DNA from: Chryseobacterium gleum
GTDB taxonomy: Bacteria; Bacteroidota; Bacteroidia; Flavobacteriales_D; Crocinitomicaceae
Reading direction: 5' to 3'
Length of the DNA: 54,332 nucleotides
Assembly (NCBI GenBank): GCA_945897565.1
Contig: CAMDFN010000016.1
Span: 1 to 54,332, forward strand
The position numbers and the translations under genes were made by a program. This document shows, one piece after another, positions 40,688-49,708 of this stretch. Position 1 is the stretch's first letter. Every line of letters starts with the position of its first letter. The notes under the pieces are model-generated. The model did not search any database. It saw only the letters and a program-made list of their open reading frames with translations, and was not told where the DNA came from.

Positions 40688-43476
40688 GAATCACCATACT
40701 ACTTTTGCTGCTTGCTGGCGCTCCATTCCTTTTTGCTCAAAAACCAGCCCTCGACTTCAAGGCTTATGACAGCTGGAAACGCCTCGAAAAGGAACAAATA
40801 TCCAAGAACGGAAACCTCATTACATACGAGTTGACTTTTTTGAGGGCAAACCCAATTTTGCATCTTTACAACCCGAACACGCAAAAACACGATTCCATAT
40901 CAAGAGGGAACAATGCGTTCATTGCATTGGATGAATCCTATATCGCTTGGAAGATGAGCCCAGACTACGACACACTGCGCAAGCAAGAACTCGCTAAAGT
41001 CGACAAAAAAAAACAAGACAAGGATTCGTTGTATATCTGGCATATTGCACAAGACAGCACCTATAAATTCTCGAAACTCAAACAAGTACAACAAGCAGAG
41101 GAAGCGCCGGTTTTGGCTTTTTTACAAGAAGTGAGCCCTCAAAAAGTTGAACCTGTTGAACCCAGCAAGTTTGAAAAATTTTGTTTCTGGAAAAAACCCG
41201 CACCTGAGCCTAAAGCCAATCCCTTCAAAACCGATGGAAACCGCCTATTGGTCTACACCTCAGGGCAGAATTCCTTCCCCTATTTAGATAGCATCACTTC
41301 CTTTGCACTGAGCCCAGATGGGCTCAAAATTGCGGTTATTCAGCAGCGAAAAGTAAAGCTAGACTCCGTGCAAGTGCGCATTTACGCCACAAAAGATTTA
41401 CAATTACTCAAGGAATTCGAAGCACAACCTATTGCTGCTGACCTCACTTGGAGCCCAAATAGCCAAATGCTTGCTTTTTTATATAGCACAGATACGGCTG
41501 TGGTTAAAAATTTCCACCTCACCCTTTTTGATTTCAATGTACTAAAACAATTAGATTTTGGCGACTCAAGTGATTTTGACAAAAGCACTAATGGCTTATT
41601 TCAAGCGATAGCAAATGGCCGCAAACCACAATTTAATGACAATAACAACTACCTCTATTTTGCTGTCCGAGAGCGTCAAATTTTTCAAAAGGATACCCTA
41701 CTCGAGCGCGAAAAAGTCAATTTGGATATCTGGCACTACCAAGACCTCAAATTGCAGCCCCAACAACTCCTGCAAAAAGACCAAGACCTCAAAAAGGGCT
41801 TCCTGTATGTGTATGACCTCAACAATGACAGACTTACGCCTCTCGAAAACGACACCTTAAAAGTAACACTTGACCTCCACATAAAGGAACCGTATTTGAT
41901 CGCCTCAAACGCCAATCCTTATGCGATACAAGCGCAATGGGAGGCGCCTGGAAAAGCAGATTATTACAGCATAAATTTAGCAACGGGTCAAAAAGTTTTG
42001 CTCGGTAAAGGCTTGAGCTATACGGGCGAGCTTTCTGCAGATGGGCGCTTTTTTACGTATTATATTTCTGACAAACAGCACTGGATGCTCCTCGATATCG
42101 TGCGCCAAAACAGCACTTGCATGAACTGCGGCCGCAAAGACATCAAGTGGGAAGAAGACCTCAATGGCCAACCTATGGCTGCTGGGCCCGTTGGTTTTGT
42201 GGGCTATTCCTCTGCGGCCAAAGAAGTCTATTTTCAATCAGAATATGACATCTGGAGCTACGACATCGCAAGAAAAACGATGACGAGTATTTCAAATGAG
42301 CTGGCGACCAAAGAAAAAATTGCTTTGCGTTTTGAGCGTTATGTGCAAGATTCCGCTTGGATCAATTTCCAAGAGGGCTACTTCATTGGCTTGCGAAAAA
42401 GCAATAAAAACGAAATCCTCTATCTATATAACCAAGGACTTCAAAATATTTTTGAAATACCTCAACGGATTTCAGGATTTCAGAAAGCTGAAAATCAAAA
42501 CCAATATCTCTTTCGCAAAATGGATGTACGCACTTACCCCGACCTCTGGTTCGTTCGTTCAGACTTCAACAACAGCACTCAAATTTCCGTAGCCAATCCG
42601 CAGCAAAATCTATATAATTGGGCCACTGTAGAAAGTGTCAAATGGACGGCCTACGACGGTCAAGAGCTCGACGGCTTGCTTTACAAACCAGAAAACTACG
42701 ATCCAAGCCAAAAATACCCGCTATTGTTTTATTACTACGAACTCAACTCAGACAACCTACACAACTACCAAGCGCCCAAGCCTTCAGCGAGTATCATTAA
42801 CCCAACCGAATACGCCAGCGGCGGCTATCTTGTTTTTGTACCCGACATTCGCTACCAACCGGGCAAGCCTGCTCAGGGCGCCTACAACAGCATCATGAGC
42901 GCGGCCGATTACCTCATCAAGAATTATCCTATCGACGACAAACGCATGGGCTTGCAAGGCCAAAGTTGGGGAGGCTACCAAAGTGCAATGCTCATTACCA
43001 TGACCACCCGTTTTGCCGCTGCCATGGCCGGAGCGCCGGTGAGCAATATGTTCTCGGCCTATGGCGGCATCCGCTGGGGCAGCGGCCTCAACCGCCAATT
43101 TCAGTACGAAAGCACCCAGAGTCGGATAGGCGCCACCATTTGGGAAAAGCCCGACTTATACGTAGAAAACTCACCTTTGTTTCATTTGCCAAAGGTGCAA
43201 ACACCTCTTTTGATCATGGCCAATGACAAAGATGGCGCGGTGCCGTGGTATCAAGGTATAGAACTTTACAACGGCCTGCGTCGTTTGAACAAGCCTTGCT
43301 GGATGCTCAACTACAACGACGACGACCACAACCTCACCAAACTCGCCAATAAATACGACCTATCCATCCGGATGCGTCAATTTTTTGACCACTACCTGAT
43401 GGCTGCGCCCGCTCCAACTTGGATGACCAACGGTATTCCGGCTACAAGCAAAGGGAAGGTGCTCGGCTATGAATAA
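40684..43476 (+). CDS. Secreted S9-family (prolyl oligopeptidase-type) peptidase
   Basis: The 930-residue protein has a signal peptide (ITILLLLLAGAPFLFA), a long beta-propeller-like region with repeated strands (SFALSPDGLKIAVIQ, LTWSPNSQMLAFLY) and a C-terminal peptidase domain. The catalytic triad is visible as Ser761 in QGQSWGGYQSA, Asp850 in NDKDGAVPW and His882 in NDDDHNLTK. It should cleave peptides in the periplasm or outside. Coupled to the DMT gene (ATGA) and overlapping VanZ by eight bases, it is the middle of a three-gene operon. Confidence 0.92.
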   Translation: MRITILLLLLAGAPFLFAQKPALDFKAYDSWKRLEKEQISKNGNLITYELTFLRANPILHLYNPNTQKHDSISRGNNAFIALDESYIAWKMSPDYDTLRKQELAKVDKKKQDKDSLYIWHIAQDSTYKFSKLKQVQQAEEAPVLAFLQEVSPQKVEPVEPSKFEKFCFWKKPAPEPKANPFKTDGNRLLVYTSGQNSFPYLDSITSFALSPDGLKIAVIQQRKVKLDSVQVRIYATKDLQLLKEFEAQPIAADLTWSPNSQMLAFLYSTDTAVVKNFHLTLFDFNVLKQLDFGDSSDFDKSTNGLFQAIANGRKPQFNDNNNYLYFAVRERQIFQKDTLLEREKVNLDIWHYQDLKLQPQQLLQKDQDLKKGFLYVYDLNNDRLTPLENDTLKVTLDLHIKEPYLIASNANPYAIQAQWEAPGKADYYSINLATGQKVLLGKGLSYTGELSADGRFFTYYISDKQHWMLLDIVRQNSTCMNCGRKDIKWEEDLNGQPMAAGPVGFVGYSSAAKEVYFQSEYDIWSYDIARKTMTSISNELATKEKIALRFERYVQDSAWINFQEGYFIGLRKSNKNEILYLYNQGLQNIFEIPQRISGFQKAENQNQYLFRKMDVRTYPDLWFVRSDFNNSTQISVANPQQNLYNWATVESVKWTAYDGQELDGLLYKPENYDPSQKYPLLFYYYELNSDNLHNYQAPKPSASIINPTEYASGGYLVFVPDIRYQPGKPAQGAYNSIMSAADYLIKNYPIDDKRMGLQGQSWGGYQSAMLITMTTRFAAAMAGAPVSNMFSAYGGIRWGSGLNRQFQYESTQSRIGATIWEKPDLYVENSPLFHLPKVQTPLLIMANDKDGAVPWYQGIELYNGLRRLNKPCWMLNYNDDDHNLTKLANKYDLSIRMRQFFDHYLMAAPAPTWMTNGIPATSKGKVLGYE

Positions 43477-43822
43477 GCGACAAGAACTGCTTGCCCGCGT
43501 TTCTTTGTGCGCAGTTTTGATAGGCATCACTTTTCTCTCCCTAAAAAGTGTGAGCCACCACACGTCTATACGCGTCAATGATAAGGTTGGGCATTTTATT
43601 GCCTATGCCATTCTGAGTTTAAATGCTTTGCTTGTTTGGAGGCAGCGCCAACTAAAATTCAAAATTTTACTTGGGTTGGCCCTAGTTGGCTATGGCCTTT
43701 TAATGGAATTTTTACAGGGATTTGTGCCGGGCCGAGAAGTTTCTGCCTACGACCTTTTGGCCAACAGCATTGGGGTTGGTATTGGCTACCTTTTATTTAG
43801 TCGATTGAAAAAATATCTTTGA
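43469..43822 (+). CDS. VanZ-like membrane protein
   Basis: The 117-residue protein has about four hydrophobic segments, with VGHFIAYAILSLNALLVW and LLMEFLQGFVPGREVSAYDLLANSIGVGIGY, the VanZ family pattern (D/E-rich turn before NSIG). VanZ gives low teicoplanin resistance in enterococci; the role of Bacteroidota members is unknown. The start lies within the end of the peptidase gene, and the 3' end overlaps the convergent bshB1 by 26 bp. Confidence 0.88.
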   Translation: MNKRQELLARVSLCAVLIGITFLSLKSVSHHTSIRVNDKVGHFIAYAILSLNALLVWRQRQLKFKILLGLALVGYGLLMEFLQGFVPGREVSAYDLLANSIGVGIGYLLFSRLKKYL

Positions 43823-44513
43823 TGCCAAACCAACGGTTGACAACAAAACCCTCGGCGTAGTTGTAGCCAGCCGGGCGGCCCATTTCCAGCATGCGCCCCT
43901 TTAAGAAATCAAAGAAGAGTTCACCGGAGATGGGTGTGTTGGGTTCCGAAGAATTTGGATCAAAAAACTGGGTTTTGTAGGCCTTAACTGCTTCAATTTT
44001 TTGAGCCACAAAGGGCGTAACGTCTTGTACAAAAGAAGGTGTTTGCAGGTAATCTTGGATGTAGTGCAAGACTAATTTTGGACGGCAGGCTTCTTGCTCA
44101 ACTCCTTGATGGGAAGTATGAATTTTGCGCAAGCCTGCTAGAAAGCAAGCCTCGGCCACCATGTGGCCAGCTCTGGCGTGGTCTGGATGGCGGTCAGAAA
44201 GCGCATTGGCCATGACAATTTGCGGTTGGTGCAAGCGAATTTGCGCAATGATTTGGAGCTTGGCGTCATGGTTGTTTTCAAAAAAACCATCTGGGAAGCG
44301 CAAATTAGTGCGGTGCTTGACACCTAAAATGCTTGCTGCAGCTGCGGCTTCTTCATACCTGCTTTTGACCGTGCCGCGCGTTCCGAGTTCGCCTTCGGTG
44401 AGGTCGACAATACCGATGGTCTTGCCTTGCGCAGCGTAATGTAAAAGCGTACCCGCCGCAGAGAGTTCGACGTCGTCTGGGTGGGCACCAAATGCAAGTA
44501 TGTCTAGTTTCAT
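43797..44513 (-). CDS. bshB1: Bacillithiol biosynthesis deacetylase BshB1
   Basis: BshB1 deacetylates GlcNAc-malate in bacillithiol synthesis. The 238-residue protein begins MKLDILAFGAHPDDVELSAAGTL with the zinc-binding AHPDD motif and has LRFPDGFFEN and ALSDRHPDHARAGHMV. ATG 44513 gives the family start; upstream in-frame extension to 44534 overlaps gcvP. The gene follows gcvP by four bases. Confidence 0.93.
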   Translation of the reverse strand: MKLDILAFGAHPDDVELSAAGTLLHYAAQGKTIGIVDLTEGELGTRGTVKSRYEEAAAAASILGVKHRTNLRFPDGFFENNHDAKLQIIAQIRLHQPQIVMANALSDRHPDHARAGHMVAEACFLAGLRKIHTSHQGVEQEACRPKLVLHYIQDYLQTPSFVQDVTPFVAQKIEAVKAYKTQFFDPNSSEPNTPISGELFFDFLKGRMLEMGRPAGYNYAEGFVVNRWFGIKDIFSID

Positions 44514-44517
44514 CGAC

Positions 44518-47352
44518 TTATTGAACATGCGCATAACTTTCCACGCTTGGGCAGCTGCAAACGAGGTTGCGGTCGCCGTAGGCGTTGTCTACGCGGCGTA
44601 CTGGCGCCCAATATTTGACCTCTAGCAAGTAAGGAAGCGGATAAGCAGCCTCTTGTGGGGTATATGGGTAGGTCCAGTTTTTATTGATGATACAGTCGGC
44701 GGTATGCGGCGCGTTTTTGAGTAAGTTGTTGGCTTTGTCGGCATAACCGTTTTCAATTTCGCGGATTTCTTCGCGGATTTTGATCATGGCGTCGCAAAAG
44801 CGGTCGAGTTCTTCTTTGTCTTCTGACTCTGTAGGCTCAATCATGAGGGTGCCCGCAACCGGGAAAGAAACTGTTGGTGCGTGGAAACCAAAATCGATGA
44901 GGCGCTTTGCCATATCGGCTACTTCTACATCTGCAGTGCGCTTGAAATCGCGGCAGTCGAGGATCATTTCGTGGGCCACCGTGCCATTTGCGCCGGTGTA
45001 TAGGGTATCGTAATGACCTTTGAGGCGCGCTGCAATGTAGTTGGCATTGAGAATGGCCATTTCGGTTGAACGACGCAAGCCCTCAGCACCCAACATTTTG
45101 ATGTAGGCGTATGAGATAGTCAAGATAAGAGCAGAACCATAAGGTGCTGCTGAAATGGCGTGGATTGGTGACTCGCCTCCTGTTTTGACGAGCGGATTGC
45201 TTGGTAAAAATGGAGCTAAATGCGCACCTACACCAATAGGGCCCATTCCAGGGCCACCGCCACCGTGTGGAATGGCAAAGGTTTTGTGAAGGTTGAGGTG
45301 GCAGACGTCGGCACCGATGTTGCCTGGGTTGGTGAGGCCAACTTGTGCGTTCATGTTGGCGCCGTCCATATACACTTGGCCACCGTTGTCGTGGATAATG
45401 CTCGTGATTTCGATGATCCCTTCTTCGTATACGCCATGCGTAGATGGGTAGGTCACCATGATACCCGCCAAGACGTCTTTGAGTTCGATGGCTACGTTGC
45501 GCAGTTCTTCGATGTCGATATTGCCATTTGCGTCGCAGCCAGTAACCACTACTTCAAAACCTGCCATAACAGCAGACGCAGGGTTGGTGCCGTGAGCAGA
45601 CGACGGAATGATCATTTTTTTGCGTTGGAAATCGCCGCGCGACTCGTGGTAGGCTTTGATCACCATAAGGCCTGCGTATTCACCTTGGGCGCCAGAGTTG
45701 GGCTGCAAAGAAACCGCCGCAAAACCTGTAGATTCGCAGAGGTCTTGGGCTAATTGTGCAAACATTTCGTGGTAACCCACCGCCTGATCTAAGGGCGCAA
45801 ATGGGTGCATGTTGGCAAATTGCGGATTGGTTACGGCCATCATTTCAGAGGCTGCATTGAGTTTCATGGTGCAAGACCCAAGTGCTATCATGGAATGCAC
45901 CAAAGAGAGGTCTTTGTTCTCCAAACGCTTGAGGTAGCGCATCATGCGAGACTCTGAGTGGTAGGAGTTGAAGACAGGATGAGAAAGAACAGCCTCAGTG
46001 CGTGCCAATTCGGTTGGAATGGCGCTTGTTGCCTCTTGAAGTTGAGCACCAAATACGGCCAACACCGCTTGAAGTTCGGTATCGGTATGCGGCTCGCCAA
46101 ATGAAATGCTGAGTTCTGAATCAGAAATGTAGTGGAAATTTAAGCCCGCAGCTTCTGCTTTGCTGCGGATGCTGGTGGTGTCTACACCATGTACATGAAC
46201 GGTGTCAAAGAATTGGGTCGAACCTATTGCAATGCCTGCGGCTTGTAAACTTGCTGCAGCGCGGGAAGCCAAAGAATGGACATGACTAGCAATAGCACGA
46301 ATGCCATCTGGGCCGTGGTAAACGGCATACATAGAGGCCATGACGGCTAATAGCGCTTGCGCTGTACAAATATTTGAAGTGGCTTTGTCTCGTTTGATGT
46401 GTTGTTCGCGGGTTTGCAAAGCCATGCGGAGTGCTTGGTTGTCGTCGGTATCTTTGGACACACCAATAATACGACCTGGCAAATTGCGTTTGTAATCTTC
46501 TTTGGTGGCAAAGAATGCGGCGTGTGGGCCACCGTAGCCCATCGGGACACCAAAGCGTTGTGCAGAACCCGTAACGACATCTGCACCCATACTGCCTGGA
46601 GACTTGAGCAACACCAAAGAAAGGATGTCTGCTCCTACGGCAACTTGAATACCAGCTGCTTTCCAGCTAGAAATAGCAGCAGACCAATCTTGAATGTGGC
46701 CTTTAGCGTTCGGATACTGAACAAAAATACCAAAGTAAGTTGCGTCTGGAGTAAAGTTGCGGGCGTCGCCAACGATGAATTCGATGCCGAGGTTGAGTGC
46801 ACGACCTTTCATGACGTCTATGCTTTGTGGCAAGGCGTTTTGATCTACAAAAAATTTGTTGCGGCCCGCTTGAATATCGCTACGGCTACGCGAGTTGTAG
46901 AACATGATCATGCCTTCGGCTGCAGCTGTTGCCTCGTCTAGTAAAGAGGCGTTGGCGATGGTCATGCCGGTGAGCTCAATAACCATGGTTTGGAAATTGA
47001 GTAGCGCTTCCAAACGCCCCTGTGCAATTTCTGCTTGATAAGGTGTGTAGGCGGTATACCATCCTGGATTTTCGAGCACATTTCTCAAAATAACAGACGG
47101 CACAATGGTTTCGTGGTAACCTAAACCAATAAATGATTTGTTGACTTTATTTTTGGCACCCAGCGCATTGATGTGGTCAAGGTAAGCCTGCTCAGAGAGC
47201 GCAGCATCGATGCGCAGCTCGCGGTTGAGGCGAATTTGCGCAGGAATGGTGCGGTCGATGAGTGTCGAGAGCGCATCTACGCCAACGGCTGCTAACATGT
47301 CTTGTTGTTCTGAAGCTCCGGGGCCAATGTGGCGTCTTTCAAATGGTGTCAT
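44518..47352 (-). CDS. gcvP: Glycine dehydrogenase (decarboxylating), P protein
   Basis: GcvP decarboxylates glycine in the glycine cleavage system. From ATG 47352 it is 944 residues, normal for the single-chain form: MTPFERRHIGP, LLDEATAAAEGM, GVPMGYGGPHAAFFA in the first half and GSCTMKLNAASEM, SSAHGTNPASA and LNLHKTFAIPHGGGGPG in the second, with the PLP lysine at about residue 690. The open frame to 47442 would pass the -7 element and is not used. bshB1 follows within four bases. Confidence 0.96.
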   Translation of the reverse strand: MTPFERRHIGPGASEQQDMLAAVGVDALSTLIDRTIPAQIRLNRELRIDAALSEQAYLDHINALGAKNKVNKSFIGLGYHETIVPSVILRNVLENPGWYTAYTPYQAEIAQGRLEALLNFQTMVIELTGMTIANASLLDEATAAAEGMIMFYNSRSRSDIQAGRNKFFVDQNALPQSIDVMKGRALNLGIEFIVGDARNFTPDATYFGIFVQYPNAKGHIQDWSAAISSWKAAGIQVAVGADILSLVLLKSPGSMGADVVTGSAQRFGVPMGYGGPHAAFFATKEDYKRNLPGRIIGVSKDTDDNQALRMALQTREQHIKRDKATSNICTAQALLAVMASMYAVYHGPDGIRAIASHVHSLASRAAASLQAAGIAIGSTQFFDTVHVHGVDTTSIRSKAEAAGLNFHYISDSELSISFGEPHTDTELQAVLAVFGAQLQEATSAIPTELARTEAVLSHPVFNSYHSESRMMRYLKRLENKDLSLVHSMIALGSCTMKLNAASEMMAVTNPQFANMHPFAPLDQAVGYHEMFAQLAQDLCESTGFAAVSLQPNSGAQGEYAGLMVIKAYHESRGDFQRKKMIIPSSAHGTNPASAVMAGFEVVVTGCDANGNIDIEELRNVAIELKDVLAGIMVTYPSTHGVYEEGIIEITSIIHDNGGQVYMDGANMNAQVGLTNPGNIGADVCHLNLHKTFAIPHGGGGPGMGPIGVGAHLAPFLPSNPLVKTGGESPIHAISAAPYGSALILTISYAYIKMLGAEGLRRSTEMAILNANYIAARLKGHYDTLYTGANGTVAHEMILDCRDFKRTADVEVADMAKRLIDFGFHAPTVSFPVAGTLMIEPTESEDKEELDRFCDAMIKIREEIREIENGYADKANNLLKNAPHTADCIINKNWTYPYTPQEAAYPLPYLLEVKYWAPVRRVDNAYGDRNLVCSCPSVESYAHVQ

Positions 47353-47375
47353 GTGTTGTGTCAAATTTGGGTCTA

Positions 47376-47383
47376 CAAAAGTA
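47376..47383 (-). promoter_or_regulatory. -7 element of gcvP-bshB1
   Basis: TACTTTTG on the minus strand ends 23 nt before the gcvP ATG, within the 32-bp gap after the DUF3089 gene. There is no room for a glycine riboswitch, and none is seen. Confidence 0.5.
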
Positions 47384-47384
47384 C

Positions 47385-48353
47385 TTAATTTTGATTGAAA
47401 TTTTGAACCCTCAAACGGGCATTTTCCCGAATATCTTGCCAAAATAAATTGATGTCGCCAATGTGGTAATTGCGCATGGTGAGGCTCATCAGCAAAAACT
47501 TGCCTTTGGGGCGGTCTATCCAGATGGCACCGTCTATTAAATGCGTCTGAAAAAGGCCTGGGTAAAGCTTGTTGTCGAAATACAAAAATCCTTTGTGGGC
47601 TTCTTTGGTAGCTAGGGAATCGAGGGTCCAGGTGACCGGATTCACAACAACCCTGCCCTTATACCATTGGTCGTAGGATTTGCGGTCCAGGCGTTTTTTG
47701 AAGGTATTCCAAGCGACATAACCGCCAGTTTGGTCCGGCCTCGTTAAAAGCGGAATTTGTTTCAACTCGGAAGGAAGTATGCCAATACCCGGCAAATAAG
47801 CCACCACCAATTGATTTTGCAAAGGTTGGCCATCAAAAAATTCTTGAAGCAGCAAACCACAATGCGTGCTGCCTTGGCTGTGTCCGGCTAAAATAATGGG
47901 CCTGCCATTGTTGTAGTGTTCGAGATAATACAAGAAGGCGGCCCGCACATCGGCATAAGCCAACTCAAGTGCTTCTTTTCCTTGAGGATCTGCTACATAA
48001 TAAGAGCGCAAATGCGCAGAACGGTAAAAAGGGCTGTAAAACCGACCCGCTTCTACAAAGGCACTTCCTTGAAAGGGTAGGGCTGTTTCGAGTACTTTAC
48101 TGCGTTGTTTGTTGTCGTTGAGGGGGACATTCCAACGCTTGTCACTTTTTTTGATATTGAGCGTAGGATACACGTAAAATACATCAGCTTTTGCCCATAA
48201 GGAAGTATCTGAACAATGCTGCGCTAAACCGCTCGGTAATTGTTGAGGTAAAGCGGCCCAATTTTGAGCAAAACTGTAATCCGTTGGAGTTTGTGCATAA
48301 AGCCCTGTTGAAATAATTGGGAGGTACACGAAAAGAAGAGTAAGAAAACGCAT
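47385..48353 (-). CDS. DUF3089 alpha/beta-hydrolase-like protein
   Basis: The 322-residue protein has a signal peptide (FLTLLFVYLPIISTGLYAQ), then VFYVYPTLNIK, AFLYYLEHYNNGRPIILAGHSQGSTHCGLLL with a GHSQG nucleophile elbow, and VAYLPGIGI. This matches DUF3089, a lipase-like family of unknown substrate. ATG 48353 gives the signal peptide. Only 16 bp separate it from the divergent DUF3078 gene. Confidence 0.85.
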   Translation of the reverse strand: MRFLTLLFVYLPIISTGLYAQTPTDYSFAQNWAALPQQLPSGLAQHCSDTSLWAKADVFYVYPTLNIKKSDKRWNVPLNDNKQRSKVLETALPFQGSAFVEAGRFYSPFYRSAHLRSYYVADPQGKEALELAYADVRAAFLYYLEHYNNGRPIILAGHSQGSTHCGLLLQEFFDGQPLQNQLVVAYLPGIGILPSELKQIPLLTRPDQTGGYVAWNTFKKRLDRKSYDQWYKGRVVVNPVTWTLDSLATKEAHKGFLYFDNKLYPGLFQTHLIDGAIWIDRPKGKFLLMSLTMRNYHIGDINLFWQDIRENARLRVQNFNQN

Positions 48354-48361
48354 TATTTTTG
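48354..48361 (+). promoter_or_regulatory. -7 element of the DUF3078 gene
   Basis: TATTTTTG begins at the base after the start codon of the opposite gene and ends eight bases before ATG 48370. The promoter upstream region must therefore lie inside the DUF3089 coding sequence. Confidence 0.5.
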
Positions 48362-48369
48362 TAGTCGAA

Positions 48370-49263
48370 ATGTCTAGACACCAAAGTAACACATTTTTGT
48401 ACCTATTGTTTACCTTTTTGGCCGCAAATACCGCTTGCGCCCAAGATTCTACCGCTTATTGGAAATTCAAATCGCTTTACTCCTTGAGCGGTACCCAAAC
48501 ATCGTTTGTCAATTGGAATGCGGGGGGTCGCAATAACATCTCTATTATTGGTTCGGTAAGCGCGTCGGCCTATTACACCCGAGAAACCATCAAATGGACC
48601 AACGATGCCTCTTTTGCACTTGGCGGTATCAAGTATTTTGACAAAAAAGGAATTGGCGCTCAAAAAACCGATGACCGAATAGACCTCTCCAGTACTTTCG
48701 GTATGCAACTCTCCAAAGGGTTCTTTCTCACCTTTGCCTCTAGTTTCAGAACCCAAAGTATCAATGGTTACGCCTACCCCAATGATTCTATTCCTGTTTC
48801 GCGCTTAATGGCGCCGGGCTACATGAATCTCGCGCTTGGTGCCGACTTTCGAAAATCGGACAACTTCAATATCTTCTTCTCCTCTATCGCCATCAAATCT
48901 ACGTTTGTTTTAGATGACTCATTAAGTGCCAAAGGCTCTTTTGGTGTAGCGCCCGGGATGCGCTACCGCCAAGAATACGGCGCGTATCTCAAGATGAAAT
49001 ACAACCGCCCTTTGGCCAAAAACATCGAGATGAAATCTAAGCTAGAATTGTTTAGCAATTACCTCAATAATCCTGAAAATATCGACGTCAACGGCGAGCT
49101 GCTGCTGCTCTTTCGGGTCAATTCCTTGGTTTCAGCCTCCGCCCAATGGAACCTTATCTACGACGACGACATTAAAATCACGGACATCAACGGCAATATT
49201 GGCCCAAGAACTCAGTTCAAATCAGTGATTGGCATTGGTTTGTCTTATAAAATTGAAAGCTAG
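48370..49263 (+). CDS. DUF3078 outer membrane protein
   Basis: The 297-residue protein has a signal peptide ending NTACAQD and the family start AYWKFKSLYSLSGTQTSFVNWNAGGRNNISIIG. Alternating strands (FFLTFASSFRTQS, LSASAQWNLIYDDD) suggest a beta-barrel, ending VIGIGLSYKIES. The family is widespread in Bacteroidota and its function is unknown. It overlaps the HMA gene tail-to-tail by four bases. Confidence 0.85.
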   Translation: MSRHQSNTFLYLLFTFLAANTACAQDSTAYWKFKSLYSLSGTQTSFVNWNAGGRNNISIIGSVSASAYYTRETIKWTNDASFALGGIKYFDKKGIGAQKTDDRIDLSSTFGMQLSKGFFLTFASSFRTQSINGYAYPNDSIPVSRLMAPGYMNLALGADFRKSDNFNIFFSSIAIKSTFVLDDSLSAKGSFGVAPGMRYRQEYGAYLKMKYNRPLAKNIEMKSKLELFSNYLNNPENIDVNGELLLLFRVNSLVSASAQWNLIYDDDIKITDINGNIGPRTQFKSVIGIGLSYKIES

Positions 49264-49586
49264 TGCCCGCCCGGCTGGCAGCACAACGGCAGCGCTTTTA
49301 AAGCCTCCTGATTCGCTTTTTTGTCATCGGCCTGATACCCAATATTTACCAAAACCAATTGGAGTTGTTCTTTATTCGTTTTGGCGGGCTTGAATTTGAC
49401 CTCCACTATTTTTGTATCGAGATTCAGCTCCGCATAAACCACTCCTTTTGTCTGGTTGAGGGCACCTTCAATGCGTTGCTGGCAATCGCCACATTGGGCA
49501 GAGGTCTGCATTTGAACTACTAATGTTTTTTGTGCCACAAGAGGCGTTCCGAAAAGGAGTAAAAATGAGATTAGAATTGTTTTCAT
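49260..49586 (-). CDS. Secreted heavy-metal-associated (HMA) domain protein
   Basis: The 108-residue protein has a signal peptide (ILISFLLLFGTPLVAQ) and an HMA-like ferredoxin fold with QCGDCQQRIEGALNQTKGVVYAELNL; the metal site is C-G-D-C. The C-terminus adds a second cysteine pair, PLCCQPGGH. It is probably a periplasmic copper chaperone, working with the upstream TonB receptor and HYC_CC_PP protein (inference from the cluster). The 122-bp gap to the receptor gene holds a phased 10-bp repeat. Confidence 0.85.
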   Translation of the reverse strand: MKTILISFLLLFGTPLVAQKTLVVQMQTSAQCGDCQQRIEGALNQTKGVVYAELNLDTKIVEVKFKPAKTNKEQLQLVLVNIGYQADDKKANQEALKALPLCCQPGGH

Positions 49587-49600
49587 AAGATGTATTTTTG

Positions 49601-49680
49601 ATTGATTTTGATTGATTTTGATTCATTTTGATTCATTTTGATTCATTTTGATTGATTTTGATTGATTTTGATTGATTTCA
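49601..49680. repeat. Eight-copy 10-bp tandem repeat, helically phased
   Basis: Copies of ATT[G/C]ATTTTG fill 49601-49680: two with G, three with C, three with G (the last ends TTTCA). Each carries a TTTT tract, so eight A/T-tracts recur every 10 bp, close to one helical turn, which predicts curved DNA. It lies between the TonB receptor stop and the HMA start, downstream of a -7 element. Confidence 0.95.
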
Positions 49681-49684
49681 GTAT

Positions 49685-49692
49685 CAAATTTA
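49685..49692 (-). promoter_or_regulatory. -7 element upstream of the HMA gene
   Basis: TAAATTTG on the minus strand precedes the 10-bp array, so a transcript from it would carry the array in a leader of about 95 nt before ATG 49586. Confidence 0.45.
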
Positions 49693-49708
49693 CGATGAAT
49701 TGAAATTA

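Noticed and set aside
40684..43476. Dipeptidyl peptidase as type IX secretion cargo
   Set aside because: No C-terminal sorting domain is present; only a Sec signal peptide is visible.
45220..46941. Two plus-strand frames of 177-180 codons opposite gcvP
   Set aside because: They are antisense to a clear gcvP, with Cys/His/Arg-rich composition typical of shadow frames.
49601..49680. CRISPR array
   Set aside because: Units are 10 bp with no spacers and no cas genes are present; the same applies to the 13-bp array at 23648-23748.
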